From Gammaproteobacteria bacterium (GTDB taxonomy: Bacteria; Pseudomonadota; Gammaproteobacteria; Arenicellales; Poriferihabitantaceae), in NCBI GenBank assembly GCA_009842505.1, contig VYFG01000019.1, forward strand, positions 1 through 52,438: a stretch of 52,438 nt of DNA, in the 5' to 3' direction. A model generated the notes under the pieces. It had not been told where the DNA came from and ran no database searches. It worked only from the letters and a program-made list of their open reading frames with translations. Of the stretch, positions 24,736 through 31,798 are shown in pieces. Position 1 is the first letter of the stretch, and every line of letters begins with the position of its first letter. The position numbers and the translations under genes were made by a program.

Positions 24736-25684
24736 TTTCTATATTCCGGCAGAACCTGCGAATCAGGCAGGCAACGGATTCCGGGGCTTCATGGTGTGGC
24801 AGGTGGCTCGATTGTGCAATGCTGACGATTTCCAGGTACGGGATCTGCTTCTTGAGAGCCAGGGTGTGAGTCTCGTTGCTGACCACCCTGTCGTGGTCGC
24901 CGACGATTGCCAGGAGGGGGTGCCGGATCCAGCCGTATTCCCGGCTGTTTTCCTTGAGATAATCATTGAGAGGACACAGGTCGTCGGCGTTTGCCCGCCA
25001 CGTGTCTGGGCGTAGCAGCAGGCTCAGATGGGTACGTTGACGATAGTTCCGGGGCACCCTTCCCCGGTGAAAAACGGACCGGACTCCGGCATTCATGACC
25101 AGCAAACCGACCGGGAATATCAGCAGGCGGACAAACAGGTTTCCCAACAGCGGCCACCGGCTGATCCGGTGATACAGCGTCGGCGGACCATGCCAGTCAC
25201 GGGTTGCCGGTGAGATCAGGATGCCGCCCGCCACCTCACCGGGGTAATGCAGGAGATAGTTGAGAACGACAGCACCGGACTAGGAATGGCCCAGCAGGAC
25301 CGGGCGGCGGATTCCAAGCCGGGATAACACCTCCCGCACGGCATTGGCCTGATCGAGGGGACTCCACCAGCCCGTTCCGGGGCGCGTGCTGTGACCCAGG
25401 CCAGGGCGGTCCACCGTCACCACCCGGAAGTCCCCCACCAGCAGCGGTGCAATGCTCTCCTCCATATCCCGGGCATTGGAAATGGCCCCGTGCAGGCAAA
25501 CGATGGCGGTTCCTTTGCCGTTGTCGTTGTAATGGATACGCGCCTTCCCGATCTCCATGAACCTGCCATCCGGGGGATAGCGCCTGTCCAGCAACCGGGA
25601 ACCAAGGAAGCTGATTCCCAGCCGAAGCAGAAGCATGAACAAAACTAATGCGACGATAATTTGGACATCCCCGTATTCATACAT
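24722..25684 (-). pseudogene. alpha/beta hydrolase interrupted by one TAG codon
   Basis: A single minus-strand frame of about 320 codons encodes a complete alpha/beta hydrolase except for an in-frame TAG at 25280-25282. The first part (134 codons) has an N-terminal membrane anchor (IIVALVLFMLLLRLG), the oxyanion loop CLHGAISNARD and the nucleophile elbow LGHS. After the stop the same frame continues SGAVVLNYLLHYP, then the acid region VGDHDRVVS and the catalytic His in SSHLPHHEAPE. Relatives have GHSWSG or GHSxG here, so a TGG-to-TAG change is the simplest history. The product is truncated at the catalytic serine and should be inactive. Confidence 0.82.
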
Positions 25685-25816
25685 AAGACTAATATTACAT
25701 TATATCTTATTGATATTATATATTTAAATTTTGTTAATTCATGGATTTTCGTCGTGATCCGGGGCTGAGTCGACAGTGATTCTGAATATTGTTGTTTCGT
25801 ACGATACAATTTTGTC

Positions 25817-26584
25817 ATGCAACCCAACCCGACCGGCATCTTCTACGGCCTTCTCAGCCAGGCTTTTGATCACTTCAACGGACGCCTGTTCGACGGCACC
25901 CTCCCCCGGTGCATGCTGACACTGCAGCGCAGCAGGAACACCATGGGCTATTTTTCCCCGGAACGCTGGGTGGACGGACAAGGGCTCAAGGCCCACGAAA
26001 TTGCGTTGAATCCCGCCTATTTCGCCCGTCACCGCGTGATCGATGTCCTACAGACACTGGTCCACGAGCAGTGTCACCTCTGGCAGTACGTTCACGGAAC
26101 CCAAAAGAGCCGTCCCGGCTATCACAACCGTGAATGGTCGGAAAAGATGGAAACCATCGGCCTGGTTCCCAGCAGCACCGGCCTGCCCGGAGGGCGGAGC
26201 ACCGGGCAATCGATGTCCGACTACCCCATGCCGGACGGCAGGTTTCTCGCGGCCTGCTACGAATTGTGCAACGGCGAATACCGGCTCGAGTGGACGGATA
26301 CCGAGCCGGCCTGGCAGGAATCCTGCCAGCCCAGGGGGCATGATCAGGAAGATGCCAGTAATTGGCTGCTGGAAGTACGGGAACAGGCCCCTGCCCTTCT
26401 GGCACCGGTCCCCACTGCCGCTGCCGTCGAAGAGGTGGCCTGGGAGTCCGTGAAAACGCGGTCCTCACGGAACAAGACCCGTTACTCCTGCACTGGATGT
26501 GGGGCGAACGCCTGGGGCAGGCCCGGACTGCACCTTCTTTGCGGTGATTGCAGCTTGCGGTTTCAGGAAGGGGGAATGGAATAG
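25817..26584 (+). CDS. SprT-like zinc metalloprotein
   Basis: This 255-residue protein has a SprT-like domain. HEQCHLWQ supplies the HExxH zinc site (His83, Glu84, His87), and His103 in GYHNREW is a likely third ligand. A C-terminal zinc ribbon (CTGCG and CGDC) starts near residue 228. SprT-domain proteases cut DNA-protein crosslinks in eukaryotes (Spartan), and the bacterial relatives are poorly studied. This longer variant, with YPMPDGRF and a long linker, is a form I associate with accessory DNA. An AT-rich gap of about 130 bases upstream separates it from the broken hydrolase gene. The last 22 bases overlap the convergent thioesterase gene. Confidence 0.82.
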   Translation: MQPNPTGIFYGLLSQAFDHFNGRLFDGTLPRCMLTLQRSRNTMGYFSPERWVDGQGLKAHEIALNPAYFARHRVIDVLQTLVHEQCHLWQYVHGTQKSRPGYHNREWSEKMETIGLVPSSTGLPGGRSTGQSMSDYPMPDGRFLAACYELCNGEYRLEWTDTEPAWQESCQPRGHDQEDASNWLLEVREQAPALLAPVPTAAAVEEVAWESVKTRSSRNKTRYSCTGCGANAWGRPGLHLLCGDCSLRFQEGGME

Positions 26585-26994
26585 GTGCCGGTGGCGTGAG
26601 CCACCGGCTCGTCCCTGCCGAACTCTCCGCTGTACAGCCTCGCCTCGCACACCGCGAGACGTTTTCCGAGCTTCAGTATGCCCGCGTGACAGTTGAGATC
26701 TCCGGGTCCCGGTTTCCGGAGGAAATTGATCGACAGGTTTGTCGTGACCGCCAGCTTCACCATACCGATGTTGGCCATGATCACGGCAAAGAACGCGGCA
26801 TCCGCCAGTGCCATCATCACCGGTCCGGCGACAGTTCCGCCGGGTCTGAGGCTGGCTTCCTCGCAGCGGGCGCGGAGGATCGTTTCCACGGGATCCAGCT
26901 TCACCAGGTCGACGTTCAGGTAGGCCATGAGCGGCAGCTCGGCTTCCGTGAGCCGGTAGAATTCCTCAATAGTGATCCGGGATTGTGATGACAT
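26563..26994 (-). CDS. PaaI-type hotdog-fold thioesterase
   Basis: This 143-residue protein is a hotdog-fold thioesterase of the PaaI/DUF4442 type. It contains SLRPGGTVAGPVMMALADAA, where the glycine loop and the Asp of ALADAA sit at the active-site helix. VTTNLSINFLRKPGPGDL forms the next two strands. It hydrolyses acyl- or aryl-CoA esters, often as a housekeeping step in catabolism. It is monocistronic and not linked to the aconitase X operon. The substrate is not predictable. Confidence 0.87.
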   Translation of the reverse strand: MSSQSRITIEEFYRLTEAELPLMAYLNVDLVKLDPVETILRARCEEASLRPGGTVAGPVMMALADAAFFAVIMANIGMVKLAVTTNLSINFLRKPGPGDLNCHAGILKLGKRLAVCEARLYSGEFGRDEPVAHATGTYSIPPS

Positions 26995-27096
26995 GGGCGA
27001 AGCGTCGGATTGTGGTTTGCGGCAAGGTCCGGATTATTCAGCAAGCCCGCCGGCACGGCAATGCCCCGGTCTTCCGGAGCCGGGGCCGGTGGGAAT

Positions 27097-28089
27097 TCAG
27101 CGGTGCGGAATCCTGGGGCGCCGGAACGCGTTGCGGGTGCGGAGCGCCATCTCGCGCCTGAAAATCCAGAGATTGCTGGTCACCAGCAGGACGATTCCCG
27201 CCATGGTCGTCACGGAGGGGATTTCACCCCAAAGAATCAACCCGAACATCGCCCCCCACAGGATGTACAGGTACTCGAAGGGCGCTACGGCGCTGAATTC
27301 GGCAACCATATACGCCTTTACCAGGCAGTAGAACCCGCCGGTGGCGATCAGTCCAAGCAACACCAGCAGCCACTGGTCGATCTCGCTCGGTGTTTTCCAG
27401 TCACGCAACAGGAAGGCAAGCGGGCCGGAGCCTCCTGCCTCCTCGGGCCAGAATACAAACACCACCAGGCTGCAGACGATGCTCCAGAACAGGAATGTCG
27501 CCATGGAATAGAACGCTGCCGTGGCCGCAGTGTCGCGGGCATCAATGTAACGGGTCACAATGGTGGAGACCGCATAGGCAAAGGCTGCCCCCAAGGCAAG
27601 CAGCACCGCAGGGTTGCTGAAGTGTCCCTTCGGGCCCACAACCAGGATGATGGCGACAAAACCGAGCAGCACCGCCCCCCAACGGCGCCACCCCACCCGC
27701 TCCCTGAAAAGCAGCGCCGACATTGCCGTAACCATGATGGGTGCGGAAAAAGCGATGGTGGCGGCATCCGCCAAGGGCAGCCTGGTCAAAGCCATGTAGT
27801 AGCACAGATAGCTCAAGAAAGCGCAGCTTCCCTTGATCAGTATGGGCCAGGGCCCGTGTATGCGGAATGCCGGCGGACGCACGGTCACAAGCATGACCGT
27901 GAAGATCATGATCAGCGCAGTGGCGCTGCGCGTGAATACGATCTGGAGAAGGGAATAATCATCACTGAAGGACTTGATGATGGCATCCTGGATCGAAAAC
28001 AGGAACAGGCCGCCGGACAACAGGTATATGCCCGTGACAGAATCCGTCCCGTGCATGGAAAGGTCCCGGAAATTTCCGGCGCTTGCCAT
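27097..28089 (-). CDS. EamA/DMT family transporter
   Basis: This 330-residue inner-membrane protein has ten hydrophobic segments in two EamA repeats (about residues 20-150 and 165-305). The first contains GGLFLFSIQDAIIKSFS and FSAPIMVTAMSALLFRERVG; the second contains APFEYLYILWGAMFGLILWGE. The C-terminus is a basic tail (RREMALRTRNAFRRP). Members export or exchange metabolites such as amino acids and nucleotide sugars. The gene stands alone, and the substrate is unknown. Confidence 0.87.
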   Translation of the reverse strand: MASAGNFRDLSMHGTDSVTGIYLLSGGLFLFSIQDAIIKSFSDDYSLLQIVFTRSATALIMIFTVMLVTVRPPAFRIHGPWPILIKGSCAFLSYLCYYMALTRLPLADAATIAFSAPIMVTAMSALLFRERVGWRRWGAVLLGFVAIILVVGPKGHFSNPAVLLALGAAFAYAVSTIVTRYIDARDTAATAAFYSMATFLFWSIVCSLVVFVFWPEEAGGSGPLAFLLRDWKTPSEIDQWLLVLLGLIATGGFYCLVKAYMVAEFSAVAPFEYLYILWGAMFGLILWGEIPSVTTMAGIVLLVTSNLWIFRREMALRTRNAFRRPRIPHR

Positions 28090-28437
28090 ACTTCAGGGCC
28101 GGAAAGATGCGATCCACCGGCAGATGCAGATCGCGGAATGCACAAATCGGTTCATCGGCCCTGAGGGTGGATCCTGAGGCGTATTTATCCATTGCCCAAT
28201 GCCTTGCCACAAGCGATATTTGCGACAGAAAACTCAATTTCGCATACCGGGCAGGAAGCCGGACAATGAGGGTTCACGCAGCCTCATGCAGATGCCGACG
28301 ACGGCATCATCGAATGGTCGTGGTGATTTTCACGGACTGATGCGGCCTGATTGCGCTTCGCAAGGCCCCGCGTAATAATCCCGGCGGCCGCTGTTGCCGC
28401 CTGATTTTTCCATTTCCCCAAACCGGAACATGCAACG
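28090..28437. other. gene-less stretch upstream of the exported nucleosidase-like gene
   Basis: These 348 bases hold no convincing gene. A GC-rich hairpin at 28383-28401 (GGCGGC/GCCGCC) is followed by TGATTTTT on the plus strand. It looks like a weak terminator or attenuator 30 bases before the next start codon. The promoters of the divergent flanking genes must also lie here, but I cannot point to them. Confidence 0.4.
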
Positions 28438-29388
28438 ATGACACATTTCCTTAAGGCGCCCCGATCAGTGCGTATTCTCGTGACAAGCCTCGTAATGTTC
28501 CTGTTCATCTCCGCCTGCATGCAGGCCAGGGCAAGCGGCCCGGAGGATACGACACCCCGTATCACGGTGATCTCCGCATTCGCGCCGGAATTGACGATCC
28601 TCAAGGAAAGCCTTGCGGGGAAGGTGTCGGAATATTCCCTGAACGGTGTCACATTCACTACCGGCAATCTGGAAGGCCACCCGGTCGTTCTGTTTCTCAG
28701 CGGAATCAGTGTCGTCAACGCTGCGATGACGGTGCAGCTTGCGCTGGACCATTTCCCGATCGAGCGGATCGTGTTTTCAGGAATCGCCGGCGGCGTGGAC
28801 CCGGAACTGCACATCGGCGATGTGGTGATCGCGGACCGTTGGGGCCAGTATCTTGAAACGGTCTTTGCCCGGGAGGTCGACGGTGGCTGGGAGACAGTTC
28901 CCTTCTTTGAATACCCCTACCCCAATTTCGGCATGATGTTTCCGCGATCGGTCACCGTGGTGCGGACGGGCGACCGTCAGCCCGAACCCCGTTTCTGGTT
29001 CCCGGTGGACGAGGCGGAACTTCTCCCTGCCGCCCGCCGGGCGGCAGAGGATGTAACGCTTGCCCGCTGCACGCCAGAAGGGCAATGCCTGGAAAATACG
29101 CCCAGAATTCTAGTGGGTGGCCCCGGTGTTTCCGGCGGGGCCTTCATCGACAACAAAGCCTTCAGGGAATATGTATTCGAGACCTTCGAAGCCCGCGTAC
29201 TGGACATGGAGAGTTCCGCCGTCGCCCACGTCGCCTATTCCAATCAGGTTCCCTATATCGCTGTGCGCAGTCTCTCCGACCTGGCAGGCGGTGGTGGAGG
29301 CACGAACCAGATGGAGACATTTCTCAACCTTGCGGCGGGAAACGCGACCTCGGTGGTGAAGGCACTGCTGCGTGCAATTCCTGAGTGA
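28438..29388 (+). CDS. exported MTA/SAH nucleosidase-like protein (PNP/UDP family)
   Basis: This 316-residue protein has the PNP_UDP_1 fold. Landmarks are ITVISAFAPELTILKESL at the start of the domain, GIAGGVDPELHIGDVVIAD, the ribose-binding LDMESSAVAHVA and the catalytic Asp in RSLSDLAGG. Before the domain is a basic N-terminus, a hydrophobic run (LVTSLVMFLFISA) and a Cys in a lipobox-like ISAC. It should therefore be secreted or a lipoprotein. An insert with two Cys residues (RCTPEGQC) could form a disulfide in the periplasm. Cytosolic MTA/SAH nucleosidases lack both features. It probably cleaves nucleosides outside the cytoplasm; the exact substrate is unknown. Confidence 0.85.
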   Translation: MTHFLKAPRSVRILVTSLVMFLFISACMQARASGPEDTTPRITVISAFAPELTILKESLAGKVSEYSLNGVTFTTGNLEGHPVVLFLSGISVVNAAMTVQLALDHFPIERIVFSGIAGGVDPELHIGDVVIADRWGQYLETVFAREVDGGWETVPFFEYPYPNFGMMFPRSVTVVRTGDRQPEPRFWFPVDEAELLPAARRAAEDVTLARCTPEGQCLENTPRILVGGPGVSGGAFIDNKAFREYVFETFEARVLDMESSAVAHVAYSNQVPYIAVRSLSDLAGGGGGTNQMETFLNLAAGNATSVVKALLRAIPE

Positions 29389-29519
29389 TCCCTTCAGGTC
29401 AAAACCAAAGAATGACAACCAATGACAAGGACGTCAGTTTCGGGAAAACGGGGCTCCCCGGCCGTTCCGGCCATCTGCACGGGGCAGTGACCGGAACCGG
29501 ACCGGGGAAAATCCCGGAC

Positions 29520-29963
29520 CTACTGTGACTTCCTGGCGCCGCAGCACAGATGCAGCCCCAGTGGAACCGTCAGCAGGGGAACCGCAGCGTCGATGAAGAT
29601 CCAAACCACTGAATTCACTTCAGCCGCGACGGCGGTATATTCGGGACTGAACAGCTGGAACCAGTTCCAGAGGAACAGGATACCGACAAACAGGAACCCG
29701 TACAGCTGTATGCAGGCTACCAGGTACTCCCGGGTGACCGGCCCATCGCCTCCGGAACCACCAGCGTCTTTGGTACGGATATAGCTGTAAAACACCCCGA
29801 GGGCGATGGACAGCAACGTCAACCAGTTGATGTAGGTCCATAACGGGCTGTAGGGCGAGCCCTCGGTCGAGACATGATAGAGGGGTTCGACGACAGTGTG
29901 CACTGCGACCACAATCCCGGTAACAACGAGTACGATGCCGGAGAGACGCTGGTTTCCACTCAT
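29520..29963 (-). CDS. small four-helix membrane protein of unknown function
   Basis: This 147-residue protein has four hydrophobic segments (GIVLVVTGIVVAVHTVV, WLTLLSIALGVFYSYI, LYGFLFVGILFLWNWFQLF and VVWIFIDAAVPLLTVPLG) and a glycine-rich cytoplasmic loop (DAGGSGGDGP). GGAGGTGA seven bases before the ATG at 29963 fixes the start; the frame is open slightly further. It ends in a basic tail with two adjacent Cys residues. I do not recognise a family. It is monocistronic. Confidence 0.7.
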   Translation of the reverse strand: MSGNQRLSGIVLVVTGIVVAVHTVVEPLYHVSTEGSPYSPLWTYINWLTLLSIALGVFYSYIRTKDAGGSGGDGPVTREYLVACIQLYGFLFVGILFLWNWFQLFSPEYTAVAAEVNSVVWIFIDAAVPLLTVPLGLHLCCGARKSQ

Positions 29964-30239
29964 GGGATTCACCTCCAGTTGGATATTACTGGAATTATAT
30001 CCCAAGGATTAATTCGTCGACCGGATTGACCGGTTGTCGGCCCGGTCCGGTGACCAACCGGACACGGGAATAATTACTGACGGGATGTGCCAGGTGCGCG
30101 TACCGGCCCGGGAACCCTTTCACCTTTTGGGCTTTGCCCGCATCATTTCCGCCGCCGGATACCCGGCGGTCAGTGAATCACAATGAAGCCGCCGGCAGTG
30201 GCGGAGCCGCTTTCCGGTGACTGAATCAGGCAGCCCGAT

Positions 30240-30485
30240 TCAGTGATCCGTGCCTGGGTCCGGGTCCGATTCCGAATCCTCCAGTTCCCGGAGCCGTTTT
30301 TCCAGTTTCTCGAGTCGTTCCCGGGTCCGCCGCAGTACCTTTTCCTGAATTTCGAGTTGTTCCCTTGTTGCCAGGTTCATGCGCTCGAGGTATCCCTGGA
30401 TGGCGGCGTCGATATTACGCCTGAGTTCCTCCCCGGCTTCCGGCGGGAGCAATCGGTCGAGGATACTGGAAAGGGGTTCGTTCAA
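30240..30485 (-). CDS. ubiK: ubiquinone biosynthesis accessory factor UbiK (BMFP family)
   Basis: This 81-residue protein matches the BMFP/YqiC family. An amphipathic N-terminal helix (SILDRLLPPEAGEELRRN) precedes a C-terminal coiled coil with REQLEIQEKVLRRTRERLEKL and an acidic tail. In E. coli UbiK helps assemble the soluble Ubi complex on lipids. The start appears to be a TTG that overlaps the surA stop codon by two bases. No ATG is in frame at a sensible position, so translation is probably coupled to surA. Confidence 0.8.
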   Translation of the reverse strand: MNEPLSSILDRLLPPEAGEELRRNIDAAIQGYLERMNLATREQLEIQEKVLRRTRERLEKLEKRLRELEDSESDPDPGTDH

Positions 30486-31798
30486 CTGCCGGTTGCGTCG
30501 GGTATGCCGACGTATTCGATGAATGCCCGCTGACGAATGGACTGGAACCAGTTCAGGTAGAGCTCGGTCGCCTTCCGCCTGAATATCGTCTGGCGGGCCT
30601 TGTTGGCTGCGATCTCGTTGGCCATGTCTGTGCTGCGACGGTCAAGGACCCGGATTAGATGATAGCCGTAACGGGTCCTGACGGGTTTGCTGACCTGGCC
30701 AATCGGCAGGGATTTCGCCGCCTCTTCAAATTCCGGCACGAGACTGCCGGGGTTTACCCAGCCAAGGGAGCCCCCGCTGTCCCTGGATTGAGTATCCATG
30801 GAGTAAAGCCGCACCAGCTTTTCAAAGGATTCACCGGCGAGGAGCTGATCGTACACCCGACTGGCCAGATTCTCGACCTCATCAAGCGTATTCTGTTGAT
30901 CAGGGACTATGAGTATGTGTTGAATCAGCTGCTGATCCACCAACGCACCACCCCCCCCTCTACCGTGCAGTTTCAACAAGTGAAGGCCGCTTTCGCTTTC
31001 CAGTACTGGTGACAGATTGCCCGTTTCCGGATCCATGTCCCTCAGAGCCTCCAGGAACAACTCCGGCAACTGGTCTGATCTCCGCCACCCGAGATAGCCG
31101 CCGTCCTCCCTGGATGAGGAATCTGAGTATTCACGCACCGCCTGGTCGAATGGCAGCCCTTCCTCGATACGTTGGCGGAGCAGGTGCATGTTTTCCCGTT
31201 CCGAGGCGATCCGGTCGTCCGTCCTGTCCTGGATCTGTATGAGCAGATGGGAGACTTCATAGGATTCATCAGCGGCACGCAGTTCGCTGTGCGCATTCAG
31301 GTAATTCTCGATTTCCTGGTCGCTGACGATTACCCGGGAATTCGCCACCGCATCCATCAGCTTGCGTATCATCTGCTGTTCACGGATGCTGGCGCGGAAT
31401 TCCTGCAGCAGGATTCCATCCCTTTCCAGCTGGGACACCAGGGCGGTTGACGACATGTTGTTCTGCCTTGCAATCAATTCCACCGACGCATCGACTTCCT
31501 GTTCGGTCACATCGATGCCCCGGTACTCCGCCTGAAGTACCTGCAGCCGTTCATCGATCATCAGTGTCAGCAATTCCGGGTCCACCTCGCCGTTGAACGG
31601 TGCCAGACGGCCGCCCTGAACAGCCTCCTGGCGATGCCGCACGCGATACTCGCTCAATGTCAGCGGAACGTTGTCCACCACAACCAGAACCCGATCGATA
31701 AACCCCTGGGAGTAGACAACGGCAGGAAGCCAGCACAAGCAGGCCAGGAACAGTGCTTGGAGTGTCTTCACCGGAAAAACGTTCGGCTTCATGCTCAT
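30482..31798 (-). CDS. surA: periplasmic chaperone SurA
   Basis: This 438-residue protein has a signal peptide (FLACLCWLPAVVYSQ region), a SurA N-terminal chaperone domain beginning IDRVLVVVDNVPLTLSEY, and two parvulin rotamase domains. The first includes GGYLGWRRSDQLP and the second GGSLGWVNPGSLVPEFE. It folds outer-membrane proteins, including LptD, as they cross the periplasm. The ATG overlaps the lptD stop as ATGA, so the two genes are translationally coupled. The usual pdxA-ksgA genes do not follow; ubiK does. Confidence 0.95.
   Translation of the reverse strand: MSMKPNVFPVKTLQALFLACLCWLPAVVYSQGFIDRVLVVVDNVPLTLSEYRVRHRQEAVQGGRLAPFNGEVDPELLTLMIDERLQVLQAEYRGIDVTEQEVDASVELIARQNNMSSTALVSQLERDGILLQEFRASIREQQMIRKLMDAVANSRVIVSDQEIENYLNAHSELRAADESYEVSHLLIQIQDRTDDRIASERENMHLLRQRIEEGLPFDQAVREYSDSSSREDGGYLGWRRSDQLPELFLEALRDMDPETGNLSPVLESESGLHLLKLHGRGGGGALVDQQLIQHILIVPDQQNTLDEVENLASRVYDQLLAGESFEKLVRLYSMDTQSRDSGGSLGWVNPGSLVPEFEEAAKSLPIGQVSKPVRTRYGYHLIRVLDRRSTDMANEIAANKARQTIFRRKATELYLNWFQSIRQRAFIEYVGIPDATGS

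Noticed and set aside
25280..25282. TAG in the hydrolase as pyrrolysine or programmed readthrough
   Set aside because: No pyl genes or readthrough signals are visible, relatives have an ordinary residue there, and a one-base change from TGG explains it.
28383..28409. Hairpin plus T-run as a firm terminator
   Set aside because: The stem is only 6 bp with a 7-base loop, and it lies upstream of a gene on the same strand with nothing to terminate.
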